A stretch of 64,000 bases of DNA from Nymphaea colorata (Eukaryota; Streptophyta; Magnoliopsida; Nymphaeales; Nymphaeaceae): assembly GCF_008831285.2 (NCBI RefSeq), contig NC_045150.1, forward strand, positions 10,182,001-10,246,000, written 5' to 3'. Each line of letters opens with the position of its first letter. Within the stretch, counting starts at the first letter, position 1. The position numbers and the translations under genes are program-made. Under the pieces are notes generated by a model. The model was given only the letters and a program-made list of their open reading frames with translations, was not told the DNA's origin and did not search any database. This document shows, in pieces, positions 22,444-36,250 of the stretch.

Positions 22444-25400
22444 CAGTAATTGGCTGGCGTTACATGGCTACTAACAATATTTTATGTTATCAAAGTCTTG
22501 CATTGAGTGACGTTTATCCACTCTCAAGACTGTAAAAGGTTTCATGTTTGAGTTGAAGTTGGACTTGCATTTCATTCTTAAATCGAAATTCCAAACCATC
22601 AAACGCCCCCTAAAAGAGCAGTTGACCGTTTGTTTGTTCATGCCATTCTCTCGGGTCAGGCTATCTATAATAGCGTGTAGTCATCTTTTGACATCATTCT
22701 CCTGCTCTTTTTTGCTTCTATATATTATTGTTTGTGTGCTGTTCTTTATAATTTTGGGATTTCTTTTCATCTATTTATAATATATTTTTTTCATTTTATC
22801 TCTGAAAATTGGTTTGAATCAACCTATTTGAGTCATACAAGCTTGTTCGCCTGAATGATGAAACAACAATCGGCAAAGTTTAATATTTTATAAATAAATT
22901 TGTGCCAAACCCTTTGCTAAAAAATAACATAACATATGTAGGGCTCTAACTTTAGATGAGCAGGAGGACACCCCACAATCTTAGTGAAAGCCAGAAGCTC
23001 CCTCTTTCCCCTTACCCTCAAGCCCATGGCTGCATCGATGCCTGCGAGTGGGGCGAAATATCCATCAACTAGTATAGTGCTTCCACTCCAGTTGCAGTAT
23101 AGAAATCTAGCACCAACATCACTCACGCTCGGTTAGGCTTCTGCTAAGAATCCACATTTCCGTCTACCTACTTAGGGGTTGTTCTTATTTTGAAAATTTT
23201 ATGAGTGTCCCTGCTGTCAAACGACTCTTTAACAAGATTGGAGCCACATTGCGGATATTGTAAGCAATTTCCCTTACCAGTCATTGATACTAGTTTTTAA
23301 AACTTTTTATAAACCTTAAAGTTGAAAATTAAACTAATACTGCCCCTTAGCCAGAAATTTTTGGATTTGTCACTACCCCTTTAGGGTTCTACTTTTCTTC
23401 AGCTTGTTCTCTCACTGAAAACCATTTTGGTGATTTTTGGACTATAATTAGTTTGAAGGCATGAAGCATAGACTCTCCATCCAACATGCACCAAACTCCA
23501 TAAGTTAGTGGTACTCCATATTTTGGTGATTGATTATAATTTTGCTTAGATTATCTTGCAATCAAGTTGAGGAGTTATCATGTTCTAAGTATATAGTTTT
23601 CCAGTACCTAAAACAAATTCTTGTGACATCAAATAGGTTCTTTTTTGTGCTCAGAAACTGTCATGGGAGATCCTCGTTCTATTCATGGGACATCAAATAG
23701 GTAATTAAATATATTAATGACAGTAATTAATCCACTGTCCATGTCATAATTTACAGACACCAAGATTGGAACATTTTATCGGGGGGACTTATAGTGGCTG
23801 GTGACATTAGCTGGTAATGTAACAAGTTCTTGTGTCATTTACCAGGGATTGCATGCAACTTTTTGTGTTTCTGCACCCTTCTCCAAAATCCAAGCAATGC
23901 TAAGTAATAACGTTTGAATATTCTTGTGTTGAAGAATTCCAATCACAAATTGATCAAGAACAGTATCCCTTACGTTACCCACAGTAAGCATTGAACATGC
24001 TGTAAGAGGGAAAGTATTGAAGCTAAGTGTGGGTTGCTGTGCACCATTGCCTATACAAGTCATTGAAAAGTATATTGTGATGATGCTGGACCCACTTGCT
24101 GTCACATCATAGTGCCCACGTTTGATGTGACTCACGTGCCCTCCAGCCAAAAAGTCTTTGCTCCGCCACTAAAAAACGGGTTGAGATCACAAGTTGGCGG
24201 GTTAGCATGAGCTTATTTGTGTCATGAGAAATCAATTTTTTGATGGGATATTCATATGATCCATCTATTCTATAAGGTTGACTGGAAAATAGAGGAATGT
24301 CATCATACTTTAAACATGTTTAACGATTAAAATGGGTGATCAACAATGGATTGGCGAGATCATTTCCGAATATTCAAGGGATTCAAATTAAAGTTGGCCT
24401 ATTTTTTTCTCTTTGAACTGGCCTTTGTGTCCAATTAAGACGAACCTCTATGGCTGGATGGCTATTTTTTTGCTTGGTGTTGATAAAAACCATTGCAAAA
24501 GATGCATTTGCAATGATCAATTGCTTGACCATGGTTTTCAAGGATGGAATACAACTTTTATGGCAGTTTTTAACAACACAAAATAACCATCCGAGCATAG
24601 AAACAGCTGTGACTTCAATACACACACACACACACACACATATATATATTCCCTCTAGCATTGCTTTGTTTGATGCTTCTAGTATGCTTTCTATCTGGGA
24701 AGACCTTTGCACAATTATTTCCGATGCTGAAACAAGTACATTTTTTTTAGGATTTACCATCATAGAAACTGATTTTGATGAATTTGAATGAACCAGCAAT
24801 TGTGGGACACCTGATACAGAATAGGCTCTAGGGAAATGGAGGTAAGGCTAAGATTTCGGCCATCTTGTTGAGCGGTAGTATGAAATACCCCTCTTGCGCA
24901 CCTGATGCTAGGGAAGATCTCTATAGAGTGTTCTTATTTTTTTAATTGGTTCAGTCTTCACACAAAAAATAAGGTCGACTGAATGCTAGTCGGGTCTGGC
25001 TCATGGCGATCATTTACCAACAATTGACCCTTCACGGCCTTTATGATTGCAGCTGGCCCACGTTGGTCAGCTTTGACTCGTGGTTGGTTTTGAAAGAACA
25101 AGCCGACCTTGGCAGGATGTGATGAAGCGCAAAGTCAAGCAGGCGCCAACCTTGACTTCCATGTAAATGAGTGAAGCCATTAAGAGAAAGCTTTATCTGC
25201 AATATTTCACGCTTGCTGGTGTACATATCAGATCTATGGGCAGCCAGCAGCAATCCCACTTAACTGCTTTATTCAATCATCTTCGGCATAGGGGGTTAGG
25301 AGCCCAGACAGAAGATCAAAATTCTAGATAAAGGACACTAGGTATAAATTTTTCAACTTTTAAAGAATGAGAAAATTTGTTCAAAAATATTAATATAAAA

Positions 25401-26111
25401 ATAAAATGCTTTTAAAGTTTATGTAATTACCAATACTTAACAATAGAAAGTTATGTGTCCATCAAAGGAGAGAAGAATATTTTGGTAATTTATTAAAAAT
25501 ATTCTCGTTAGTCTTTTTACTTTTTTTTATTTTCAATTTTGTCTTTATAATTTTTTTTAATGTGAATTAAAGTTATTTTAATCATTAACCATATTGACGT
25601 ACAAAAAAAATTATGCATCAGTATAGCGACACTTAACCTATACCTGCCTCTATTCCTGCTAGCTGTTCTCAACAGGTGTTATGGGACTTATGGTCACCTT
25701 TTAAAGGCGGTACTGATTTTTATGAGTCACCTCCATCAGATGGGTAGAACCCTTGTGGCCTCCTTCCCGCAAAAAAACTACTTTAAAGAGGCCCACACAC
25801 TAGTCCACATTTTTGAAAAATATGTTTGGTTGGCAAAAATTCATCATCCAAATGCCTTGGATGATGGCTAGAACAGAAAGGGAAAGGAGAAAAGTGAGGA
25901 AAGGATGGACAAAGAAAGAGAAAACATTTCGTTTCTAGGTCTTGCTTTTGTTTACAATTTCAAAAAGCGGACCAAAAATGCATTAGATTTTCTTTACCCT
26001 AGACCTTCCCTTAAAAGGAGAAGGAAGCCTGGAATAACAACATACCTATTGAATCTGGACATGGTAGTACTCATTTTGGAAATATCTGGTGCCAAAGTCA
26101 CTCAATGGGTC
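22231..26111 (+). repeat. Amplified block B, copy 1
   Basis: The block matches 49,347-52,636. Its second half also resembles the outer 1.7 kb of the inverted arms (1-1,700 and 32,380-34,500). It ends abruptly at 26,111, where the LINE part of arm 2 begins, while copy 2 continues into different sequence. Open frames at 24,383-24,799 run through a (CA)n/(TA)n tract and are not conserved. No gene is recognised. Confidence 0.8.
22411..22441. repeat. (AT)n microsatellite in B1
   Basis: A run of about 31 bases of alternating AT; the equivalent place in B2 (about 49,525) lacks it. Confidence 0.95.
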
Positions 26112-28613
26112 AGCTTGCTGTAGGTCACAGCGTATTTATAAAAGAAAACTTAACGTTGTTAAGTCCTATTTCAGATGAGGAAGTGCAACAGCTGTTATGG
26201 GTGCCAACTCCAATAGCGCACCAGGTCTGAATGGGTTTCTGAAATTGTTCCTTCAAAAAAGTTGCCACTAGAGATTTTTTTTTTTTTAGAAAGGAAAGCT
26301 TATTAAGGAACTAGGCAGAATTCATATAATCATAATTCTTAAATTTGATTCAGCTGTGCACATTTCCAATTTCAGACATATTGTTCTTGAGAATAGTGTA
26401 CTGAAATTTATCTTCAGAATCATGGTTTCAAGAATGAAGAAGGCACTAAAGTGGGTCATTTCCAACATGCAAGGTGGTTTTTTGAAAGATAGAAACATCC
26501 ATCAATGTCTTCTTCTTGTGCTTGAGATGGTATACACAATGTCTAAAGCTAGATCAACTAGCTTATGTTGAAGATAGACCTATCAAAAGCATATGACAGG
26601 GTCAATTGGACTTTCTTACAAGCTGCCATCTTGCAATTAGGATTTCATCCTATTTGGACTTAAAAAGTAATGACAGTAGTGAAAAATGATTTCTGTGCTC
26701 TTGGTATTAATGACCATCAAGGTGAACACTTTGGATCTTCTCATGGTCTCCAATAAGGATACCTTTATCTTCATTTTTATTCCTCATTGTCATGAAAATC
26801 TTTTCACATACCTTGCAAGCTACAATTCAAAGAAGAATGATTGAAGTACTGCATATTCGAAGAGGCATAGAAGGAGTTTTTTCTACAATATATGCTGATG
26901 ACGTCTTGCGTTTCTTAGCTTTCAAGAATGGCTTTCTTTATCTACAATTTTTTTTTCTGTTTGAACTCCATGCTGGAATGATGATTCACCTTCAAAAACC
27001 GGCATTCAACTTTTTCAATATGGGCAAAGCAAGATTGCAAGTATTTGCAATCAGTTCAGCGAGAGCCTAGGACAGTTTCCTACTCGATATTTGGGTCTTA
27101 CTCCCAAGCCAACGAATTTGAGAATGTTGGTATGTTTCTTATTCATTTAAAAATACAGAGTAAACTTAGTTTATGAAAAAGCATGCTACTTTCCCATGCA
27201 GTAGGATCTACTTGATCAAATCAGTATTAGAAGCACTTCGTATTTACTGGATGTTGGTGTTCAAGTGCCCTCTTGGTGTCATTAAGAAAATGGAACAGAT
27301 TATGTGCAGTTTTTTATAGGAAGAGTCAGATGGAGGGGATAAGCCTCATTTAATTGCCTGGAATGTCTTGGCTTTTCCTAAATAGGAAGGTGGGCTCGGC
27401 ATTAGAAAACTTAAAGAGGTCAATGAATCTAATCGGTTGTTTCTAGGATGCACATTAATTTTTCACCAGGGCATTTGGGACTCATTATGCTTGAAAAAAT
27501 ATTTGAATAGGAAAAGTACTTGGAATGTGGATATGGTTCCTAATATTTCTTCTCTTGGGCGGGATCTAAATCTGTTACTTGAAATGTGATGAATGGAGAG
27601 CTTGCTAAGTTCTACGGAGGATGTTTATCTCAAGCAGATTCCATTGGATCTGCTTGGGAAGTAGAACCTTTCCTTCATAATACAGCACCACATTGAGCTA
27701 AATCTATGGTGGCATGGGAAATGCATTGGGGATTGCCTTCAACTTAGGCTCATGCAAAGTGCAGATTTTCTTTGTTCTAAAGAAAATCTTAAACTTGCAA
27801 AGCTCAGGAGCCAAGTTTGGAATCATGTAAAATTAAAGGAATGGTAGTTACATGGCACTGTAGATTGTGAAACGCAAAAGCATTACCTAGAGCTAAGTGG
27901 CTTGTGTTTGTTTGTAGTTATTAACGTCTACCTGCTGATGCCAAACTTCAACATGTAGGGTCTTCCATTGTTTCTGTGTTTAAGTTGTGTGGAGGGCTTG
28001 TGAAGGTTTATCTCACTTTCTTTTCACATATACTAATGCTATGAACATTTAGCAATACATCTATTCATGCTTTATAGTTGATAAATTCCATACATCAGAC
28101 ATTTTCTCTGTCTGGAACTGGTGGTGGAGGAAGAGGTTCTCATGTAATGAATTCGGATGGTGTTGGCTTGCCTGCTTCAATATCACAATCTGGAAGCTAT
28201 GGTGTTTCAAAAATCAGGTGGTGCATAAAGAGGTGGTTCAGCTAGCTGAGATTGCTAACAGGAAAGTTTGACACTCATGTTGTGAGGTATTCTATAAACA
28301 AGAATGAGGACAATATGTAAAACAGACGATAAATATCTAGCTGCAAACCATAATTTTCAGTCATTTTTGGCATTGTCAGAGTAAAGATGAGTGGGGGCTG
28401 GAAGTGGTCACTACATGTGTCGCAAATGTTTATAAAGTGGCTGGTTTACTATGGTTTAATGCCTCCCCAATCAGGAAAACCATGTTGGTGGTACAAGGGT
28501 TTCTCTTCTCAAACATGATCAGAATTATGGACTCTCTTCTTGTAGAGAGGATTCCTAAAGACTATCATGTTACTATAATCACAAACTGTGAGCAAGAGAG
28601 TGTTGAAGCTTAG
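26112..28613 (+). pseudogene. LINE ORF2 3' fragment (reverse transcriptase) in arm 2
   Basis: This is a truncated second copy of the LINE. It starts within the segment just before the reverse-transcriptase domain (QLAVGHSVFIKENL) and continues through LSKAYDRVNW (about 26,585-26,615), YADD at 26,891-26,902, and the W/C-rich C-terminal part ending near 28,270. A stop interrupts the frame just before 26,665. About 28 bp present in arm 1 near 7,830 are missing at about 26,263. The element's 3' terminus and poly(A) are removed by a deletion at about 28,588. It cannot encode a working enzyme. Confidence 0.85.
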
Positions 28614-28826
28614 TTAGAGGCCAGTTCTTAATTGTGATTTTAATGTTGATTTTTTTTCTTTATATTATTTTTCACCATTAATGGAAGGAGAAACCCAGCC
28701 CGATTGCATCAGAATGGTTCTTCGTTCTTGAAAACGGTAATATTCAAAAAATATTGTTCTTAGGAAAATAAGGTTCCTAGTGATAAATGTAGTTATAAAT
28801 ACAGATAAATATATATTAAATAAACC

Positions 28827-28852
28827 AATATATATATATATATATATATATT
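28827..28852. repeat. (AT)n microsatellite, arm 2
   Basis: An AT run of about 26 bases, the counterpart of 5,013-5,037 in arm 1. Confidence 0.95.
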
Positions 28853-31590
28853 CATTTTAATCTTCTGGATGTTGGACGACTAATAGATTTAAAATATGTC
28901 ACTGAAAAACCCATAAACCATTAAAAAAAGTGCCATAAATAGGCATTATTTGATACTGTTGCTAATACAGCTGCATGCTTTAGTGACAGATCTTTATTTT
29001 TAGTAATAAGACAAGATCTAAGAAATGACAAATTTGAATATGTGTGTGCGTGTGTGGATTCAAATTTGACGGATGCTAGATATTGTCACATAGCTCAAAA
29101 TAAAACATTATTTGCTAAAATATAGACACTATAAGGGTATTAGCAACGTTTTATGGTTTGTGGTAGTGTGTTTTTATAATAGTTTATCGTGATGCATCAC
29201 CCAAAAATATTAATTAGCTGACAAGTAAGTTCTCAATGATGGCAAACCTCTCACACACAAGATCAGTGGGAACTTCGTAGCAAAAGTCCTCTATATATGC
29301 TGCCAAAACACTATGACTCGACTCTAAGGGTAGTCACTGGGACAGGCACCAGATGGACAATTGAGACCATTTGACCTACTCGCCAGATAAAAAAAACTTC
29401 CTGGGATAGCTGGCCTGGGTCGGGTATTGGGGGCTTGACTTGGCCCAAATACATACCTTTATACTCTTTTTTTTCCACATTCTTTGGCATGATGTTAGTA
29501 GTCGACTCCCATACAAACTCTTGACATATTTCCAATGGTTTCCAAAAAATTAGAAAATGAAAGTGAAGAGTTTCAAATAAGGATAAATATCGGGTTGAGT
29601 ACAAGATAAACATGAAGTTGATGGTCAGGACCTGGCCCAATAAGTAAACAGAACAGGCTTGGACTGCCAATAAAGGCTTTGGGTCAGCGCAAGCACAGCT
29701 TTGTCAAGCCTTGGTCCAGCCTAATGCTATTCCAGATCCGGTTCACCCACATTCATTTAGGTGAGAGCCAGTTTGCTCGGACCTAATCCAACTCTTTGAC
29801 ATCCCCAGGTTGGGTTAAACTGCAGATGCCCTCTTTGACCAACTCCAATGATGTCATTGATCGATTCCTCAACAATGCCAAAGTGCAGATGCTGGACTGT
29901 AGATGGTCCATGTGGGCCCGCAGTTTGAGAGTGAGATCAAGCTGGAAGCTACTTTGTCAATATTTTGGAAATTTCTCTGAATGAATTGTAAATTCAAGTG
30001 GAAACTGAAAGAAACCCGTAATGACATCAGCATCTTTTAAAATGGGTGATTGGCGATGAATTGGCTAAATCATGCTTCATTCTGAGTCACTTGAATATAG
30101 ATTGACTGATTGCCTCAAGGCACATAGAACAACTGGGCTGCAAGGCAGTTCATATCCAAGGAATTCAAGGATTGAATGTTGTGGCCGCTGTCACATTCTA
30201 GTGTGTTATTTCTCTTGTTTGCAAACCATGGCAAGAACAATACTCGAGTTGAATGAAGTACAGTACATTCACCTTGGTGGTTTTTCGAAGAAGAGAGTTT
30301 CTTCTAGGTAAACATAAATAAATAAATAAATATTAGCTGATTTGTATAACACTTTGGATCAACCCAAGCCAAGCCCCTACAATTCAAATCGGCTGCTTCC
30401 AACCAACTTTTACAAGAGAAAAACAAAATGTGAGAATATGAAGAATTAAAGTACCATTAAGGCGGATTGATAAGTATCACAATAGGCAACTCCTATTTAT
30501 CAAGAATGATGCAGGAACATGTTGGCTTGTCTGGGAAATTGCCCACACAGGCACACAAAAATTACTAGTTTACTTGCAAGCTCCGTAGCTATTTTGCTGC
30601 TTAGCATATGGCATCCCTCAGCCACTTATTTTCTGAAGTGCCTGTCAGCACTGAATGTCCTGCTTCACCACCGACGAGTAACTGTGTTTTGCGGCGACCC
30701 ATTCAAACTGCGAACCGATGAGTTTGGTTCTTTTCCTTTGGAAAAACTGTGGAGTCAATGGCTGCTAATCTTGTTTGACAAGTCCTGGATTTCTCAAAAC
30801 GCAATCAGGGCAGGCCAGTCCAAGAAACTGGGCTCGATCCATCAACGTCCAGCCGTGCTCTTCAGATGGCCGGACCCACCATGCAACTTCTTCTTGATTG
30901 ATGTTTAATATTTATATGCTTCCTACTGAGTCGTTCTTCTAGGTCATGCATACAGACCTCACGTCGGCTAACAACGCCGGATGCAATGGTTTAGGCTACT
31001 TGTCAAAGAAAGGAAAATGTCACCCATGGATGCAATGGAAATCTGACACAAGAATATTCCATGCATGTCTCTCTATCTAACAGCCCACATCGTCCGTTAA
31101 TCTTTCCACCATCCTTAAGAGCTGTTTTAGAATAAAGAAACAAATCAGGCTAAATCAGGAAGAGAGAGAGAGAGAGGGAGAGAGAGAGAAAGGGTGGTGG
31201 CAGTTGCTCATGAAGACGCAGTGAGTGGAGAGCGTTCAGCTGAGTTTGGGTAGATTGAGTTCAGTGCCCGGTTAAGGGTACCCAACGTACATACCCATGT
31301 GTAAGGGGACATTTTAGTAATTTTCAAAAGGTATGTCCTTTATAGCTTTTTTTTTTTGACTTCCACTTTTGTCTTCCCAATTTTTTTTTTCAGTGCGAAT
31401 TCGAACTATTTTCATCATAACCAGCACACAAAAATTTTTTTCATTAGTATGACACATATAAAACCAGGATTAGAGTTCAGGTGGACATGGGACAACACAA
31501 ACATATTTGTATTAATGTAACTGCCATAATGAAAGGAGAGTATCCGGCACAAGAAAAGGTATTAGAGAAAAGACATATCTTCAAAGAGGA

Positions 31591-31592
<2 letters not shown>

Positions 31593-31672
<80 letters not shown>
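31593..31672. repeat. (AT)40 microsatellite, arm 2
   Basis: Eighty bases of uninterrupted AT between GGAGG and GAAAGACATT. Arm 1 has only 16 bases here. Confidence 0.95.
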
Positions 31673-31676
<4 letters not shown>

Positions 31677-33978
31677 GACATTATGAAAGAGTTAAAAATC
31701 TAAAATAAACATCATTTTTTAAAAAAAATCAAAACTACCCCAACCCCATCTTTTTTCTCTGTATATAAAAAAAGAAACATTTTAAAAGAGTAGAAAAAAG
31801 TTATGAAAAGGTCAAAAAAGTCTAAAATAAACATTTCTTTATTAAAAAAATTGAACATATCAAAACCCCAGCTTTTTTCCACTGCATACTTGCGCGTTCG
31901 GATGTGCACACAACTCAATCTCATATCGGGGCTTCGGGTCTGCAGGCGGTGGAGAGAAGAAACTGCACTTTGGCCACCATCATTGTCATGGGATATCGCT
32001 TGTTGATTCCTCAATCGGTGCGATGCTGTGGATGAGATATCACTTTAAAAAATCTGGAATTGGATCTCGAATTGATGGACTAGCATTTGCTTATCCATCT
32101 ATAGGAACAAGTTTTCTCAGACATCTAGGACTTAATTTCTTGCTTACCTGGGCATCTAATATACTTATGATGACGTATGTGGAGGGCTACATATCTATAC
32201 GATCCAATCTATTGCATGCCTAAGGTTTTATTTGTATAGGTTAAAAGTGAAAACTGGAATGACCACACCCTCTTAGGCATGAAGTAACATAAAGCACCCA
32301 TCTAAATAGATCTGTTTTCTCTTCTTCATGGTTCGTAGTTGTTATGTGTTCTGTTTTGTCACTTTCTGGTTTTCAATCTGTCTCATTGGAGGAAAGAGAT
32401 CCAGGGAAATTGTGTATAGTCACTCACACTCGGTTAGAACTTCTGCTAAGCATCCCCCATTTTGTCTACCTATTTAGGGGTTGTTCTTATTACGAAAACT
32501 GTATGAGTGTCCCTGCTGCCAAATGACGCCTTAACGGTAGTGGAGCCGCATTGCGGATTTTGTAAGCAATTTCCCGTACATGTCATTGATACTTCTTTTT
32601 TTTTAATTTTTTTTATATACCTTAAAGTTGAAAGTTAAACTAATACTACCCCCCAGTCAGAAATTTGGCTTTGCACTACACCTTTAGGGTTCTATTTTTC
32701 TTCAGCTTGATCTCTAGCTGAAAACCATTTTGGTGGTTGTTGGACTCTACTTAGTTTGAAGGCATGAAGCATAGACTCTCCATCCAACATGCACCAAACT
32801 CCACAAGTTAGTGATGTACTCCTTATTTTGGTGATTGACTATAACCTTGCTTAGCTTATCTTGCAATCAAGTTGAGAAGTTACCATGTTCTAAGTTTAAA
32901 ATATATAGTTTTCCAGTACCTAACAAAAATTCTTGTATAATAATGTAATTGCTCTGCATGAACTTCCAGCAGCCACTGCTTGTGAAATCAAATAGGTTTT
33001 TTGCGTTTGGAAACTGTCGAGGGAGCCCCTCGTTCTATTCATGAGAGATCAAATAGGTAATTAAATATACAAATCACAGAAATTAATCCACTTCCTATGT
33101 CACAATTTATAGACACCAAGATTGGAACATTTTGCCAGGGGACTTACAGTGGCTGGTGACATTAGCTAGTGATGTAACAAGTTCTTGCATCATTTACCGG
33201 GGATTGCATGCAACTTTTTGTGTTTTCTGTGCCCTTCTCCACAATCCAAGCAATTTTAAGTAATAGCATTTAAATATTCTTGTGTTGAAGAATTCCAATC
33301 ACCATTTGATCAATAAGAGAGACATCTTAACGTATTCCTTAGGTAACCACAATAAGTGGTGAACAGTAAGAAGGGAAGTATAGAAGCGAAGTGTGGGTTG
33401 CTGTGTACCATTGCCCCACATCAGTATTGTTGCAACGATGCTGGACCTAGTTGCTGTCACATCATAGTCCCCACATCAAACCCAGGTCGGTGACTCACAT
33501 GCCCTTCAGCCAAAAATTCTTGGCTCCCCCACTAAAGAAGGGGTTGAGATCACAAGTTGGCGGGCTAGTGTGAAATTATTCATGTCATGAGGAATCAATT
33601 TTTTGAAAGATCATAGTAATTTTGCTTTGCTGGGCCATCCTACATCCTTTGATGGGATATTCATATGATCCATATATTTTACAACGTTGACTGGAAAATA
33701 AACGAATGTCATCATACTTTAAACATGTTTAAGGGTAATTAAAATGGGTGATTAACAATCGATTGGAGCGATCTTTCTGAATATTCAAGTGATTCAAAGA
33801 TGAACCTCCACGGCTGGATGGTTATTTGTTTGCTTGTTGTCGATAAAAAGCATCGCAAAAGATGCATTTGCAACGATCCATTGCTTGACCATGGTTTTCC
33901 ATTATGGAATCCAAATTTTATGGCAGTTTTGAACAATACAAAATAACCATCCGAGCACAGAAATAGCTGGCTAATTTC

Positions 33979-33999
33979 AACACACACACACACACACTC

Positions 34000-34038
<39 letters not shown>
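33979..34038. repeat. Compound (CA)n(TA)n microsatellite
   Basis: A CA run at 33,979-33,997 is followed by a near-perfect TA run to 34,038. The mirror-image tract begins the window at 1-40. Confidence 0.9.
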
Positions 34039-34050
34039 TCCCACTAGCAT

Positions 34051-35254
34051 TGATTTGTTTGATGCTTCTAGTATGTTTTCTATCTGGGAAGATGCCTAAC
34101 CCAACAAATAACAAACATTATCTAAGTCTACAGATGACCTTGCTCAATTATATATCTAAACTAGTCATGATTCATTATTTATTTCTGACAATGAAATAAG
34201 TACATTTTATTTAGGGTTTACCATCACAGAGGCTGATTATGTTGAATTTCAATGAACCTGCAACTGTGGTACACCTGATACAGAATTGGCTCTAGGGATG
34301 AAATACCCCTCTTGTTAAGCGGTAGGATGAAATACCCCTCTTGCTCACCCAGCACAAGGGAAGATCTCTATAGAGTGTATTTATTTTTTAAATTGGTTCA
34401 GTCTTAACACAAAAAATATGGTCGATTGAATGCTAGTTGGGTCTGGCTCATGGCAAACATTGACCAAAGAAACACTAGATTTATGAGTCATTTGACCCAA
34501 ATAATGAAAATGTTTAATTGATAACATATTTTTTCTGGTCTTATTAAGAAAGAAAATGATGGCTATTAATTACCAGACCCATCAAGATTTTATCATCTAG
34601 CTAGCCCTAGTCCAGCTTCATCCACATTTTCTTGTCATTTTGTGCCTTCCCAGTGCGCAAATCAAAATAAAGTTCTTTCTTTCTATTCAAACAACTTAAA
34701 TTATTTCTTTCTTTTCCTTTATATAGTTTAAACAAACATAGTTTGAACAATTCTTTTTCTTTCTATTCAAACAAGCTTTTATAACAATTTGTTTCATTCT
34801 ATTTTCTTTCCTCTCCTTTTCTTCCCAATCCCTTCTTTCCCTTTCCATTCTTTTCCTTTTATACTAATTTCTCTCCATCCAAACAGGTGCTATAATAGGT
34901 CGATGAAAAATTTATTTCACAATTGGGACTGTGTTGCCTAAAGCCTCTCTAAGAGCCAGCACGTTTGAAATGACCTTATATAAGAAGTTACATGGGGAAG
35001 TAGGTTGCTACTGGTGTACACTTGTAGCTCCTTTATCTTGAGATTCAGGACAATCAGAGTGTTGTTAAACTTCTTCACCATTCATCTTATTCCCAAGAAA
35101 ACTTCAACCATCTTGACTATGTAATGACTGGTTACTCCTCGGTACTGTTGAAAAAGGGACCTGAAGGATCCACTATGTCCTGAAGCGCTCTCCGCTTTCA
35201 AACTAAAGTTGCATACTTCAGTTCTTTTGATAAAACAGATCTTAGGATTTGTCG
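34051..35254. other. Repeat remnants and pyrimidine-rich tract; no gene seen
   Basis: 34,051-34,500 continues the B-type repeat, and 34,480-34,640 resembles 16,900-17,080. From 34,670 to 34,890 the plus strand is strongly T/C-rich with repeated TTCTTTCTATTCAAACAA. Nothing coding is supported. Confidence 0.55.
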
Positions 35255-36206
35255 GGCTCGTCTCTCTTTTCCACTCACCAGCACAGACTACTATTTAAAA
35301 TAAGAACAAAACATGTAATTCCCGTCTCTCTCTCTCTCTCTCTCTCTCTTGCTCTCTTCATGCAAGAGAAGTCAAAGGGCATGGAGCTGTTACTCTGTTT
35401 CTTTCTTCCACCATACTTTCACTTTCAGTGGTAGACAAGTAAAAAAAGAGAGGAACGACCCCGTTGAATAGAAACCGTTAATTTACATGATATGACATTG
35501 TTGATATTAAAGTTCCTGTCTTGGTGGGAAAGACGCAGACTTAGAGGTGGAATAGAAAGGCTCGAATCAAAATACTTATGTGAAGTTGGTAGATTGTGCT
35601 TCCCATGGCAATATGGTGGCTATCAAAGACAGGAATTATGAATACCATGGCAACATGAAAAATCCAAATCTGTTACATCAGAAGCAATTGACAGTCTAAT
35701 TTATATGATTCAACATGTGCTAAATATGAATCTTCAAGCAGAAGAACAAGTTTCTGCAACTTTTCATCCTTTTTTATGAAGGAAGTCTCTCATGTATATG
35801 ACCGACTTCAACACAAAGCAGCATCACCACAAAAGCATATAGAAAACACATATGCTAATGAAACCACGTCTGAAAGACCCATGATCGACCAGCTTCCCTT
35901 CCCTATTTAAAGCTATTCACAGTACCTACACCACGGTCCTCACGAATCTTCATGGTTGCCGATCGTCACTAGCTAATGCTGGAAGGAATTCATCTTTCTG
36001 TTTGCTCTCTCTCCTCCCCCTCTCTCTAGACGTGCATAAGAACTCAAAATGCATGGAGCTTCACTTTATTTTTTCTTCGACCACACTTCACTTTTAGTGG
36101 TCGAGAAGTCAAAAAAAGGGGCACCACCCTGTTGAATAGAAACAAATAATTTACATTGATAAGACTTTTCTCAATATTTTTTGTTATAAAAGAGAGAGCA
36201 CTGTCA

Positions 36207-36250
<44 letters not shown>

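Larger units (their letters stand above)
26112..34050 (+). repeat. Arm 2 of the ~8-kb inverted duplication
   Basis: This is the plus-strand copy of 1-7,990. It begins abruptly at 26,112, where the B1 repeat (identical in style to B2 up to 52,636) switches to LINE sequence. It carries the LINE 3' half (26,112-28,613), then about 5.4 kb of noncoding repeat. Relative to arm 1 it lacks about 28 bp in the LINE near 26,263 and about 249 bp near 28,588, and its (TA)n at 31,593 is much longer. Similarity to the B-type repeat continues past 34,050 to about 34,500. No host gene is recognisable. Confidence 0.9.

Noticed and set aside
24383-24799. 138-residue minus-strand frame in B1
   Set aside because: It runs through a (CA)n/(TA)n tract, and the B2 and arm copies break it.
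30519-30908. 129-residue plus-strand frame in arm 2 (partner 3,002-3,208 in arm 1)
   Set aside because: Arm 1 breaks the frame by indels and stops; no domain is recognisable. Kept as noncoding repeat.
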